Source: Sorangium sp051521495
Lineage (GTDB): Bacteria; Myxococcota_A; Polyangia; Polyangiales; Polyangiaceae
Length of the DNA stretch: 64,000 nt
Direction of reading: 5' to 3'
NCBI RefSeq assembly: GCF_051521495.1
Contig: NZ_CP150355.1
Coordinates: forward strand, 10,478,001-10,542,000
Part shown: piece after piece, positions 17,408-26,357 of the stretch
Numbering within the stretch: the first letter of the stretch is position 1
How the letters are laid out: each line of letters begins with the position of its first letter
Made by a program: the position numbers and the translations under genes
Notes under the pieces: model-generated
Told to the model about the DNA's origin: nothing
Seen by the model: only the letters and a program-made list of their open reading frames with translations
Databases searched by the model: none

Positions 17408-19225
17408 ATGCGCGCACAATTCTTCCTCGAGGTGGCTTCTCTGCTCGCATTGCTCTCGGCGATCGGCTGCGCGGAGAGCAGCTCGATCGACGGCCCCATC
17501 GGCCCGGTCGCGGGCACAGGAGGCGGCTCGGGCGCGGGCGGCGAGTCGTCCGCGAGCAGCAGCGCTACGACGGCGTCATCGAGCAGCAGCGCGGCCGTCA
17601 CGACCGGCGCGGGCGGGGGCGAAGGCGGCTCGGGCGGGGGCGAAGGCGGCTCGGGTGGAGAGGGGGGCAGCGACGAGGCGGGCGGCGGAGGCGGCGGAGA
17701 GACGGATGCATGCGCGCTGGGGTGCTTGCCGGGCACACACGACATCGACGGCAATCCGCTCACGGGCGAGTGCGGCTGTGAATACGCGTGTACGCCCACG
17801 GCGGCGGGCGAGGCGGGCGAGGACCCGATCGACGCCGATTTCATCGACGACAACTGCGATGGCGGCGACGGGCTCGTGGAGCGGTGCATCTACGTCTCGG
17901 CGAGCACGGGGGACGAGGCCAACAGCGGGACGCGCAAGGCCCCGGTGCAGACGATCGCCACGGCCATCCAGGTGGCGCAGGCGGGCGGGGTCCCGGCGAT
18001 CTGCCTGTCGGGCGAGCTCTACGAGGAAGCGGTCACGGTCGTGTCCGGCATCAGCATCTACGGTGGGTTCGACCACAACAACGCGGACTTCAAGTTCCGG
18101 AGGACATCCTCGGTGACCACCACCGTGCGCGCGACAGGCACGGTGTTCAACGCGCCGTCGATCGCGCAGCCGACGCACATCGAGGGCATCTCGATAGAGG
18201 CGCTGAGCCCGTCGTCGCCCGGCGCGAGCACCTATGGAGTGCGCCTCGGCGGGGGGACGGCGAACCTCTTCGTGCGGTACAACCAGATCAATGTGGAGGC
18301 GGGCCTGAACGGGGCCGCGGGGACGAACGGGGCGGCGCCCGCGACGGGGACGGCGCCGGCGGGGATCGCGGGAGAGCAGGGCTGCCACAACTGCAGCGGC
18401 CTCGGGAATGCCGGCCCGGCGCCCGTGTGCGACGAGCCTGGCGGGAGAGGCGGGTATGGCGGACATGGCTCCAGCAACGGGGCCGCGGGCCATCCGGGCA
18501 GCCAGGGCGCGGCGGGCGGTGCGGGAGGCGCCTCGTCGGACTGCTTGGACCCCAGCCCGCCAGGACAAAATGGCACGCCGGGCATGGCTGGGACGCAGGG
18601 GACACCGGGAACGGGGGGCGCGAACCTCGGCAGCATTGCCTCGGGCATCTACCAGCCTGCGAACGGCACCAACGGGCAACCGGGAACGAACGGCGGCGGC
18701 GGCGGCGGCGCGGGCGGCGGCGGCGGCGGCACGTGCGCGATAGGCCCTGACGATCGCGGCGGTGGCGGCGGCAGCGGCGGATGCGGCGGGCTCGGCGGCC
18801 GCAGCGGCACTGCTGGCCGGGGTGGCGGCGGGAGCTTTGGCGTCTTCGCGGCGGCAGGACGGGTGGTCGTCTCCCGCAACGAGATCACGACCGGAAAGGG
18901 CGGCAACGGCGGCCGCGGCGGCAACGGCGGAGCGCCACAGCTCGGCGGGAACGGCGGCCCGGGCGGCCCCGGTCCTGATGACGCCGCCAACGGCGGCGTC
19001 GGCGGCAGAGGCGGGAATGGCGGCGACGGCGGCCCGGGCGCGGGCGGCGGGGGTGGCCCGAGCGCCTGCCTGGCGCGATCCGCGAGCGTCACCTTCACGT
19101 TCGCGGACAACAGCTGCTCGACCGGCACCCCCGGGTACGGCGGCGCCGGCGGCACGACCCCGAGCGGCGGCGCCGCGGGCGCGGGGCAGGAGGGCAAGGG
19201 GGGCGCGAACCTGCAGATCAACTGA
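17408..19225 (+). CDS. Gly-rich lipoprotein with DUF1565-like beta-helix start
   Basis: About 605 residues. The ATG at 17408 follows GAAGG and yields a signal peptide with lipobox ALLSAIGC. A Ser/Gly linker leads to a Cys-containing segment, then YVSASTGDEANSGTRKAPVQTI and ISIYGGFD, which match the DUF1565 (pectate-lyase-like) opening strand set. From about residue 295 on it is collagen-like or PGRS-like: Gly-Gly-Asn/Ala repeats such as GGNGGRGGNGG interrupted by Cys-containing loops. Probably an extracellular structural or matrix protein. It converges on the SBBP lipoprotein gene with only 23 bases between stops. Confidence 0.75.
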   Translation: MRAQFFLEVASLLALLSAIGCAESSSIDGPIGPVAGTGGGSGAGGESSASSSATTASSSSSAAVTTGAGGGEGGSGGGEGGSGGEGGSDEAGGGGGGETDACALGCLPGTHDIDGNPLTGECGCEYACTPTAAGEAGEDPIDADFIDDNCDGGDGLVERCIYVSASTGDEANSGTRKAPVQTIATAIQVAQAGGVPAICLSGELYEEAVTVVSGISIYGGFDHNNADFKFRRTSSVTTTVRATGTVFNAPSIAQPTHIEGISIEALSPSSPGASTYGVRLGGGTANLFVRYNQINVEAGLNGAAGTNGAAPATGTAPAGIAGEQGCHNCSGLGNAGPAPVCDEPGGRGGYGGHGSSNGAAGHPGSQGAAGGAGGASSDCLDPSPPGQNGTPGMAGTQGTPGTGGANLGSIASGIYQPANGTNGQPGTNGGGGGGAGGGGGGTCAIGPDDRGGGGGSGGCGGLGGRSGTAGRGGGGSFGVFAAAGRVVVSRNEITTGKGGNGGRGGNGGAPQLGGNGGPGGPGPDDAANGGVGGRGGNGGDGGPGAGGGGGPSACLARSASVTFTFADNSCSTGTPGYGGAGGTTPSGGAAGAGQEGKGGANLQIN

Positions 19226-19248
19226 TCGGCTCCGGTGAGCTCGAGAAG

Positions 19249-20802
19249 CTACCGCCCAACCCGTCCCAGGTCGATCTTCGTCACGACAGCGCCGAACTCA
19301 CCCGGAGCCACGACCTTCATTTCATTGCCAAAATCCAGTGTTCCGTCGTTGGCCCCGACGGCGACGACGGCATTCGTCCCCGGATCCGTGTCGAGGCCGA
19401 TCACCGCTTGCCCCGTCGCAGCATCACCGAAACGCCTGCTCCAGAGGTGCGCTCCGTCAGCGCTCAGCTTCGCGACTGTCCAGTCCAAGTCCTGTCTGCC
19501 GCCGAGCGGCCCGCCCCCGAAGTCGACGACGCCTGCGACCCCGGCGCCGAGCACGATGTCTCCAGCAGCGTCGGCGGCGACGTGAACCCCGAAAGGTGAA
19601 AAATACTCGACGTCGGATCCCCAAATACCCGATTTGGGTTCCACACCTATCTGGGGCGAATCATCGCCGAATCTCAATGACCACAGGTGGTTCCCCGCGG
19701 ACGAGAGCTTCACGAGCAGGATATCCGAGTCCGCCGGCCCGCTGGTCTGCAGGGTGCCTCGGACCCCGTGGGTTTGGACGGCAATCGCTCCTGCGAGAGC
19801 CCCAGCCGCGAGGATATCCCCTCGCGCATCGACGTCAATGTCAGTCACCCAGGCACGCCCCTCTCCTTCGAGACCAACCGTCCAATCCCGCTCCCCCGTG
19901 GACGAGAGCTTGAGCATGAACGCTCCAGCCCCCGACGGGCTCGGACCGACGTTCCTGTCGAAGCCGAAGTCGGTGAATCCCTTGAACCGGCCCCCCACGA
20001 CGATGTTACCGGCGGGATCCACCGCCACCGCCTTGGCCTCGACGATCGACGTCGCCGTGGTGTATTCAGGGTCGCCAAGCTGAAAGCTCCATAATGGACT
20101 ACCCGTCTCGCCGTCCAACTTCACGACAAAGGCGTCCTCCGATATGGTCGTCAGGGTCGACGAACCCAGGTTCACCTCGCCGCTGAAAGAGCCGACGAGG
20201 ACCACGTCACCGTCGGGCGTGGCCGCCGAATCCAGGACAACGAGGCGCCCCGTGCCCGTGAACAAGTTGTGCCGCCACATCAACTTGTTATCGGACGAGA
20301 ACCTGGCCACGAAGCAACCATCCTCATCGAGCGTAGGCGCCGTGATCGAATCCCCACCGTCAAACTCGATCGCATTCTGGTACCGGCCCGACAAGACGAT
20401 GCTGTCGTCAGGCAGCACCGAAAGACGCGATACCAATGCGCCATCCAAGTCGTTCACCCGCAACCACCGGCTGAAGGCATGGCTACCGTCCGGCTTCAGC
20501 TTGGCGAGAAAGAAAGCGAAGTTAGACGATATCAGCGGCGGTCCACCGAAATCAGTCGTACCTTGAAAGATTCCTGCGAGGAGGATGTTCCCCTTCGAGT
20601 CGAGTCGAGCGCTCTCTGGAACGACCAATTCATGGCTCTCGAAGCTCTTCGCCCAGAGCACTCCTGAGCACGAATCTTCGTCGCAGTCCTCGAACTCGTC
20701 GAGGCCCAGGACCTGAGCGCACGACGCAGCGCCCAGGAGGGCACCCAGGGCGAGCACGCGGGTGGCGCGGACGAGACGCGGAGAAGGCAGAGGGCGGCGC
20801 AT
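19249..20802 (-). CDS. SBBP-type beta-propeller lipoprotein
   Basis: 517 residues with a signal peptide and lipobox LLGAASC. The body consists of about eight to nine repeats of 45-55 residues with the pattern G-x-I-x-x-AG-x-F-x-G-x-x-DFG followed by LAKLKPDG or VVKLDGETG and then W-x-x-x-F/L-G. This is the SBBP/beta-propeller repeat seen in many secreted myxobacterial proteins. A short acidic Cys-containing segment (CDEDSCSG) precedes the propeller. Likely a surface-bound scaffold; ligand unknown. Base composition is a little less GC-rich than its neighbours, which may indicate more recent acquisition. Confidence 0.8.
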   Translation of the reverse strand: MRRPLPSPRLVRATRVLALGALLGAASCAQVLGLDEFEDCDEDSCSGVLWAKSFESHELVVPESARLDSKGNILLAGIFQGTTDFGGPPLISSNFAFFLAKLKPDGSHAFSRWLRVNDLDGALVSRLSVLPDDSIVLSGRYQNAIEFDGGDSITAPTLDEDGCFVARFSSDNKLMWRHNLFTGTGRLVVLDSAATPDGDVVLVGSFSGEVNLGSSTLTTISEDAFVVKLDGETGSPLWSFQLGDPEYTTATSIVEAKAVAVDPAGNIVVGGRFKGFTDFGFDRNVGPSPSGAGAFMLKLSSTGERDWTVGLEGEGRAWVTDIDVDARGDILAAGALAGAIAVQTHGVRGTLQTSGPADSDILLVKLSSAGNHLWSLRFGDDSPQIGVEPKSGIWGSDVEYFSPFGVHVAADAAGDIVLGAGVAGVVDFGGGPLGGRQDLDWTVAKLSADGAHLWSRRFGDAATGQAVIGLDTDPGTNAVVAVGANDGTLDFGNEMKVVAPGEFGAVVTKIDLGRVGR

Positions 20803-21274
20803 GGTGACGTATGAGGCCCCAAAGCCTCACATCCGTCAAGGGCGAAGCAAGATGCACAGGAGCCTTGTTCGCCCGCGCCGGCGAGCACCGTGGCTCTGTA
20901 GAGGCCGATATGACGCTCCTGACGGCAGGATCGGCTCCAGCGGCGGGTCGACGCACGAGACAGCATCGCCGGCGCCCGAGCAGACCGAGCCCGTCCTGCT
21001 CACACTCACACGACGCCGCTCGTCGCCAGCTCAACCATGGTAATCGATGCGCATCCGGCCTCGTGGGACGCCTATCGAGCGCGCGCCCGGAGCGGAGCGG
21101 TCGTTGCCATTGCGGACGCCCATCCGCCCGGGGCGCCGGCGCATCCAACGCCGTGGAGGCGCCTCCGCTAGACTGGAGCAAAGCGACAGGCGCCGATCTT
21201 AACGCGTTGCGACCAGACGCCGACCGGCTAGAACGGCTCCCGAAAGCAACGAGCGCTGACGACAGGAGCCCCCC
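20803..21274. other. Divergent intergenic region, nothing recognised
   Basis: 472 bases between the divergent SBBP lipoprotein and Met-rich protein genes. It must hold both promoters, but no convincing -35/-10 pair or dyad was seen by eye. Confidence 0.4.
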
Positions 21275-21760
21275 ATGACCACCGCAATGCAGATGCCCAT
21301 GATGCCGCAGACGATGTCCCCCATGATGGCGACGCCGGAGATGGCCGCTGGCGCATCCATGATGCCCGGCATGATGGGCATGGGCATGCCCATGATGCCC
21401 ATGACGGGCATGATGCCCGGCATGATGGGCATGAGTATGCCGATGATGCCAGGCATGATGGGCATGGGCACGCCGATGATGCCCATGATGGGCATGATGC
21501 CCAGCATGATGGGCATGGGCATGCCGATGATGTCCATGATGGGCACGATGGGCATGGGTATGCCGATGATGTGCAAGATGTCGTGTGAGATGACCAAGGA
21601 CGGAATGGTCTGCAAGATGATGCCGCCCGAGGGCATGTCGATGGACATGCTGAAGGAGCGCTGCGAGGCCATGACGAAGATGATGTCGGCCGGCATGCCC
21701 ATGATGATGATGTGCGGCGGGATGCCCATGATGATGTGCACGCCCGCCACGACCAAGTAG
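21275..21760 (+). CDS. Methionine-rich protein
   Basis: 161 residues, of which about 68 are Met (over 40 percent). Residues 1-95 are imperfect repeats of MMPGMMGMGMPMMP. Residues 96-160 also carry charged residues and six Cys (CKMSCEMTKDGMVCKMM, KERCEAM, MMMMCGGM, MMC). An AGGAG ribosome site lies six bases before the ATG. Coding is supported by the start context and by the less repetitive C-terminal part with Lys, Glu and Asp. Met and Cys thioethers and thiols are soft-metal ligands, so copper(I) or silver binding, or a methionine antioxidant sink, are possible roles (inference). No signal peptide is obvious. No known family was recognised. Confidence 0.65.
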   Translation: MTTAMQMPMMPQTMSPMMATPEMAAGASMMPGMMGMGMPMMPMTGMMPGMMGMSMPMMPGMMGMGTPMMPMMGMMPSMMGMGMPMMSMMGTMGMGMPMMCKMSCEMTKDGMVCKMMPPEGMSMDMLKERCEAMTKMMSAGMPMMMMCGGMPMMMCTPATTK

Positions 21761-21854
21761 CGCGACCGCAAGGCCTGCTCGGAGCAGCGGGGCGCGGGCG
21801 CTCGCCGGCGTCCTCGCGCTTCCACGGCCGATTCTCGCGCTTCCAGGGCCGATC

Positions 21855-21893
21855 CTCCGCTTTGCGGAGAGGGCGCGCCCTGCCTCAGGGCGC
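21855..21893. terminator. Tandem hairpins between convergent genes
   Basis: Two perfect stem-loops: CTCCGC-TTT-GCGGAG at 21855-21869 and GCGCCCTG-CCT-CAGGGCGC at 21875-21893. The second overlaps the stop codon of the XRE-cupin gene. Placement between converging genes suggests a bidirectional terminator; no T tract is present. Confidence 0.5.
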
Positions 21894-22592
21894 CGACAGC
21901 GAATACGTCATCACCAGGTACATCAGCGAGTCGACGTCCGCCGGGTTGCGGTAGACGTGCGGGACATCCGCCTGAAACACGAGCGCGTCGCCCGTCGCGA
22001 GCAGGAACCGCTGTCCGTCGACGCTGATTTCAACGCTCCCCTGGCACACAACGATGTTCTCGGTCGTTCCGGGCGGGTGAGGATCGGCATCCTCGACGCC
22101 GAGCGGAGCCAGGCGCAGCTCGTAGAACTCCACCGTTCGCGGCGCATCGAACGGGAAGAGCGCGCGCGAGGTGAATTTGCCGTCGTGCGACGTCAGCCGC
22201 TTCGCGCGATCGCCGCGCAGCAGCGTCGGACCGCTGGCCGAGCGATCGCTGACGAGCCCCGAGAAGGGCACGCCGAGCGCGCGGGCGATCTTCCACACGA
22301 CGTTGATCGTGGGCGCGCTGCGGCCGAGCTCGACCTGGCCGAGCATCGCGCGGCTCACGCCGGAGATCTTCGAGAGCCGCTCCAGCGAAAGGCCACGCCG
22401 CGTGCGCAGCCGCCGAAGGTTCTCCCCGACGACGTGCGTGAGATCCGACGGCGAGTCGGGGTGAGCGACCTCGCAGGTCCACGCCTCCTCCTCCTGCTCC
22501 TGCGCGCCGGGCTTGGCCGTCTGCACGTCGAGCGCGACCGGCAGCGCGCCGTTCACCTGGGGAAGGTCGCTGTTCTGTCGGACGGATCTCAT
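21885..22592 (-). CDS. XRE-family regulator with C-terminal cupin
   Basis: 235 residues. After a 50-residue acidic leader, a helix-turn-helix of the XRE type is seen (VGENLRRLRTRRGLSLERLSKISGVSRAMLGQVELGRSAPTINVVWKIARALGVPF). A cupin_2 domain follows (VVCQGSVEISVDGQRFLLATGDALVFQADVPHVYRNP). This layout is that of PuuR-like repressors, in which the cupin senses a small metabolite. It converges with the Met-rich gene. Target genes cannot be read from context; the flanking genes are candidates. Confidence 0.85.
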   Translation of the reverse strand: MRSVRQNSDLPQVNGALPVALDVQTAKPGAQEQEEEAWTCEVAHPDSPSDLTHVVGENLRRLRTRRGLSLERLSKISGVSRAMLGQVELGRSAPTINVVWKIARALGVPFSGLVSDRSASGPTLLRGDRAKRLTSHDGKFTSRALFPFDAPRTVEFYELRLAPLGVEDADPHPPGTTENIVVCQGSVEISVDGQRFLLATGDALVFQADVPHVYRNPADVDSLMYLVMTYSLSAP

Positions 22593-23513
22593 ATCAGGAT
22601 GGGCGCCACTCTACAACGGATCTCCGTGCCGGAAAACAAGCCAAGTGCATCGCTGTGCCATGATGATTGAAAGCGATCACCACGTGATTCCGTCACTCCA
22701 AGACAACGCCTGCACCCGGGCAGCAACGTCCCTGTCGAATTCGCCCCCTCTACGCACGTTCGCCCCCCGAGCAGCGTCACGCTTCCTTGAGGCACGCTTC
22801 CCGCAGGCTCCCTTCCCTCAGACGCTCGCCGCAAGGCTCCTTCCCCGCACGCTCCTTCCCCGCACGCTCCTTCCCCGCACGCTCCTTCCCCGCACGCTCC
22901 TTCCCCGCACGCTCCTTCCCGCAGGCCCCTCGCCGCAGGCTCCCTTCCCGCACGCTCCTTCCCCGCACGCTCCTTCCCCGCACGCTCCTTCCCCGCACGC
23001 TCCTTCCCCGCACGCTCCTTCCCCGCACGCTCCTTCCCCGCACGCTCCTTCCCCGCACGCTCCTTCCCCGCACGCTCCTTCCCGCAGGCCTCTCGCCGCA
23101 GGCTCCCTTCCCGCAGGCTCCTTCCCCGCACGCTCCTTCCCCGCACGCTCCTTCCCCGCACGCTCCTTCCCCGCACGCTCCTTCCCGCAGGCCTCTCGCC
23201 GCAGGCTCCCTTCCCGCAGGCTCCTTCCCCGCACGCTCCCTTCCCGCAGGCCCCTCGCCGCAGGCTCCTTCCCCCGCGGGCTCCCTTCCCGCAGACCCCT
23301 CGCCGCAGGCTCCTTCCCCCGCGGGCTCCCTTCCCGCAGGCTCCTTCCCGCCAGCTCTCGTCCTCCGGGGGCTCGCTCTTCGCCTCTCGACCTCCGGCCT
23401 GCGAGGCGGGTCGGCGCCCAACCGTCCCTACCGCCAGGGCACCGGAGCGGCTACAACCTGGGCTCGATGTGCGGCACGCTGACGCAGCGCGCTCAAGCAC
23501 CGAGGGTTTCCCG
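22593..23513. other. Gene-free region dominated by a 15-bp minisatellite
   Basis: The first 200 bases are moderately AT-rich and should contain the promoter of the XRE-cupin gene. From about 22800 to 23350 the DNA is the tandem array described separately. Several long frames are open on both strands only because the repeat period is divisible by three. Confidence 0.6.
22800..23350. repeat. Minisatellite, 15-bp unit CGCACGCTCCTTCCC
   Basis: About 18 near-perfect copies occur in three uninterrupted blocks of roughly 5, 9 and 4 units. The blocks are separated by a variant spacer reading GCAGGCCCCTCGCCGCAGG and by shorter CGCAGGCTCCCTTCC units, so the array has a higher-order structure. One strand is pyrimidine-rich. 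The array ends about 160 bases before the start of a Ser/Thr kinase gene. Confidence 0.9.
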
Positions 23514-24554
23514 ATGGACCACGACATCGACGACGTGATCGACGGCCGGTACCAGCTGATCGAGGTGGTCGGTCAGGGAGGCCACGGCGTGGTCTACCGC
23601 GCCCTGGACCAGCAGACCGGCGCGCACGTCGCCGTCAAGTACTTGAGGCCCGAGTTCGCCAGCGATCCCGCCCTGAAAGCCCGCCTGCGGCGCGAGGCCC
23701 GCGCCATGGGGGAGCTGGCCGACACCAGCGCGACGCAGGTCTTCGCCTTCAGCGAGGCGCCCGACGGCACCCTCTACATCGTCATGGAGTTCCTAAAGGG
23801 CAGCGATCTCGAGACGACGCTGCGCCAGCTGGAGGCGCGGAACCAGCGGCTCCCGCTCGACGAGCTCCACGAGCTGTTCCGCCCGATCGTCGACACCCTC
23901 GACGCCGCGCACGCGCGCGGCATCGTCCACCGCGACCTGAAGCCCGCGAACATCTTCGTTCTGGACTGCGACACGGGCGTCCCTTCCTCCACCTCGCCTA
24001 GAAGTGCACCGGCGCGCGCCATCCCTCCCGCTCCCGCTGACGGCGCGCAGGTCCGCGCCGCGGGTGACGGCGCGCAGGGCCGCGCCGCGGGCGACGGCGC
24101 GCAGGGCCGCGCGGGCGCAGCGGCGCGAGGGCGGGTTCGCTTGCTCGATTTCGGTCTTGTCAAGGTCATGCAGGCCGACCCCCTCACCCGCGAGGGAGCA
24201 ATCCCCGGCTCGCCCAGCTACATCGCGCCCGAGGTATGGAAGGGCCGGCCCCAGGAGATCGATCACCGCATCGACATCTATTCGCTCGGCGCAGTGCTCT
24301 TCCGCGTGCTCGCAGGGCGCGTTCCGTTCGCCGGCGCGAGCCGGGTCGACATCCTGCTCGCCGCCGCCCGCGGCCCGCGGCCGAGCCTGCACGCCTTGCG
24401 GCCCGACCTGCCTCCCGAGGTGGACGCCTGGATCGCGCGGGCGCTCGCCGTCGTCCCCGAGGAGCGCTTCCAAGACGTCCGCGCGCTCTGGAGCGCGCTC
24501 GGGCCGATCCTCGACCGCGCCGCACGAGCCGGCGGCGACGAGATCCGGCGCTGA
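23514..24554 (+). CDS. Ser/Thr protein kinase with a repetitive insert in the catalytic loop region
   Basis: 346 residues, essentially a bare kinase domain. The glycine loop is GQGGHG (20-25), the ATP-anchoring Lys is K42 (VAVKYL), the catalytic loop is HRDLKPAN (139-146), the metal-binding motif is DFG (212-214), and the APE region is SYIAPEVWKG. Between the catalytic loop and DFG, where kinases usually have 10-20 residues, there are about 60, including a Pro/Ala-rich part and three copies of a nine-residue unit AAGDGAQGR encoded by 27-bp DNA repeats. No transmembrane segment follows, so it is probably cytoplasmic. The ATG at 23514 follows the minisatellite region. Substrate unknown. Confidence 0.88.
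   Translation: MDHDIDDVIDGRYQLIEVVGQGGHGVVYRALDQQTGAHVAVKYLRPEFASDPALKARLRREARAMGELADTSATQVFAFSEAPDGTLYIVMEFLKGSDLETTLRQLEARNQRLPLDELHELFRPIVDTLDAAHARGIVHRDLKPANIFVLDCDTGVPSSTSPRSAPARAIPPAPADGAQVRAAGDGAQGRAAGDGAQGRAGAAARGRVRLLDFGLVKVMQADPLTREGAIPGSPSYIAPEVWKGRPQEIDHRIDIYSLGAVLFRVLAGRVPFAGASRVDILLAAARGPRPSLHALRPDLPPEVDAWIARALAVVPEERFQDVRALWSALGPILDRAARAGGDEIRR
24046..24119 (+). repeat. 27-bp in-frame coding repeat inside the kinase gene
   Basis: Nearly three copies of a 27-bp unit beginning GACGGCGCGCAG. It encodes the Gly-Asp-Gly-Ala-Gln-Gly-Arg type repeats inserted before the DFG motif. All steps are multiples of three, so the kinase frame is kept. Confidence 0.8.
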
Positions 24555-24639
24555 GCAGGTTCCACGCCCGAGCGCCTTGCGACGCGGGAAGCGGCGCTGG
24601 TAGCGTGTTGCAAACCATGCCTGAATCGAGGGCCGCAGG

Positions 24640-26346
24640 ATGAGCTCCTCGTCCGGCCTGTTGCAGCCGAATACGCGGTTTCGCAACCGTTACCAGGTGC
24701 TGCGCGTCATCAAGGCGGGCGGCATGGGCGCCGTGTACGAGGTGATGGACGACGTCACCGCGACGCGCCGCGCGCTCAAGGTGATGCTGCCCACCCTCCT
24801 CGACAGCGAGGAGCTGCGCGCCCGCTTCGCCCTCGAGGCCCGCATCACCGGCATCATCGAGAGCGACCACATCGTCAGGACCTCGGACGCCGGGGTCGAC
24901 GACGAGACCGGCACCCCGTTCCTCGTGATGGAGCTGCTCCGCGGCGAGGAGCTCGGCGGCCTCGTCAAGAAGCGCGGCTCCCTCCCCGCCGAGGACGTCG
25001 CGCTCTACCTGTTCCAGGCCGCGCTCGCGCTCGACAAGACGCACGCGGCGAACATCGTCCACCGCGACCTCAAGCCGGACAACCTGTTCGTCACCGTCCG
25101 CGACGACGGCTCGCCGTGCGTCAAGATCCTCGACTTCGGGATCGCCAAGGTCATCGAGCAGCACAACGCCTCGACGCTGACGCGGCAGATGCTCGGCACG
25201 CCCGTGTACATGGCGCCGGAGCAGATCCGCGCCGAGCGCAACGTCGGCCCGCGCGCCGACATTTACGCGCTCGGGCACGTCGCGTACGCGCTCCTCGTCG
25301 GCGAATCGTACTGGGCCCAAGAGGCCGAGGCGACCGCGTCCCCGTACATGCTCGCGGGGGAGCTCCTGCGCGGGGCGATGGAGCCGCCCAGCGCGCGCGC
25401 GGCGCGGAGGTCCTCGGCGGCGCTGCCGAAGGAGTTCGACGGCTGGTTCTTCAAGGCGACGGCGCTCAGGCCCGAGGACCGCTTCGAGCGCGCGTCCGTC
25501 GCCGTCAGCGCGCTCGCCGCCGCGCTCGGCGTCGCCCTGCCGCGGGCCCCGCGCGTCGTCCTCCTGCCGGATCCGCCGACGCCCGCGCCGAGCGCGAACC
25601 CGAGCCCGACCGACCCGACGCTGCCCTCGAAGCCCGGCACGGCGAGGGGCTTCGCCGACGTGCCGACCGTCACCGTGCCGGAGCTGTCCAGCACGCCTCC
25701 CTCGCACCCCGGTCCGCCCTCGCCCGTTCCGCCATCGCGCTCGGTTCCTCCCTCGCCCCCCGTTCCGCCGTCGCGCTCGGTTCCTCCCTCGCCCCCCGTT
25801 CCGTCGTCGCGCTCCGTTCCCCCCTCGTTTTCCGCGCCGGCGGCCGCCTCGAAATTCGCGGAGACCCGGCCCCGGACGCCGCCCATGGACCCGCCGGGCC
25901 GGATGGGGCTCTCCGGCGGCGAGCCGTCGAGGAGGACCGATCTCACGGCGCGGCGCGAGCGCCTCCCGCAGCGGCGGTTCCACGTCAGGCCCGACGCGTC
26001 GACGGGGGTCCTCCACGTGAAGGTCTGGGGGTTCTGGGACATCGACGAGGGCAAGGCGTACCTCGACGAGTTCCGTCAGAAGGCCTCGACGCTGCTCAAC
26101 CTCGGCAAGCCCTGGTACGTGCTCGCCGACATCGCGGACTTCCCCCCGCAGAAGCCCGACGTGAGCCCCTACGTCGAGCAGACCATGGCCTACGCGGTCG
26201 AGCACGGCATGCGCAAGGCGGCGAACCTCGTGAACAGCGCGCTCTCGAAGATGCAGATCTCCCGCCTGTCGGCCGCCATGGGGCTGCCCGAGTACTCGTT
26301 CTTCACGGCGGAGGCCGATGCCATCGCATGGCTCCTGAAGGGCTGA
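24640..26346 (+). CDS. Ser/Thr protein kinase with Pro-rich linker and C-terminal SpoIIAA/STAS-like domain
   Basis: 568 residues. Kinase features: KAGGMG loop (25-30), K47, HRDLKPDN (141-148), DFG (165-167), VYMAPEQ activation-segment end. Residues about 310-410 form a linker with repeated VPPSRSVPPSPP. The last 130 residues, including VLHVKVWGFWDIDEGKAYLDEF and a conserved WYVLADIADFPPQ, resemble the small alpha/beta domains (SpoIIAA-like/STAS-like) that often follow kinases in myxobacteria. No transmembrane helix is seen. It lies 85 bases downstream of another kinase gene and may be co-transcribed with it. The C-terminal assignment is by pattern only. Confidence 0.85.
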   Translation: MSSSSGLLQPNTRFRNRYQVLRVIKAGGMGAVYEVMDDVTATRRALKVMLPTLLDSEELRARFALEARITGIIESDHIVRTSDAGVDDETGTPFLVMELLRGEELGGLVKKRGSLPAEDVALYLFQAALALDKTHAANIVHRDLKPDNLFVTVRDDGSPCVKILDFGIAKVIEQHNASTLTRQMLGTPVYMAPEQIRAERNVGPRADIYALGHVAYALLVGESYWAQEAEATASPYMLAGELLRGAMEPPSARAARRSSAALPKEFDGWFFKATALRPEDRFERASVAVSALAAALGVALPRAPRVVLLPDPPTPAPSANPSPTDPTLPSKPGTARGFADVPTVTVPELSSTPPSHPGPPSPVPPSRSVPPSPPVPPSRSVPPSPPVPSSRSVPPSFSAPAAASKFAETRPRTPPMDPPGRMGLSGGEPSRRTDLTARRERLPQRRFHVRPDASTGVLHVKVWGFWDIDEGKAYLDEFRQKASTLLNLGKPWYVLADIADFPPQKPDVSPYVEQTMAYAVEHGMRKAANLVNSALSKMQISRLSAAMGLPEYSFFTAEADAIAWLLKG

Positions 26347-26357
26347 GCCGTGAAGCC

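Noticed and set aside
18649..19221. Pro-rich minus-strand frame
   Set aside because: Mirror image of the Gly-rich repeat region (GGC read as GCC); no start signal.
21199..21825. 208-codon minus-strand frame rich in Ile, Met and Pro that looks like a membrane protein
   Set aside because: It is the antisense of the Met-rich gene (CAT/ATG complementarity yields His/Ile/Met-rich translation). The plus frame has the ribosome site and the varied C-terminal part.
22800..23350. Possible CRISPR array
   Set aside because: Repeats are 15 bp, directly adjacent and without unique spacers; no cas genes nearby.
22513..23538. Long open frames on both strands through the 15-bp repeat, encoding PHAPS or GKERA type repeats
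   Set aside because: All six frames stay open because the unit length is divisible by three. No ribosome site or non-repetitive domain supports any of them, and they do not match pentapeptide-repeat proteins.
24184..26205. 673-codon minus-strand frame
   Set aside because: Antisense to the two kinase genes, with only Arg/Gly/Ala-rich low-complexity sequence.
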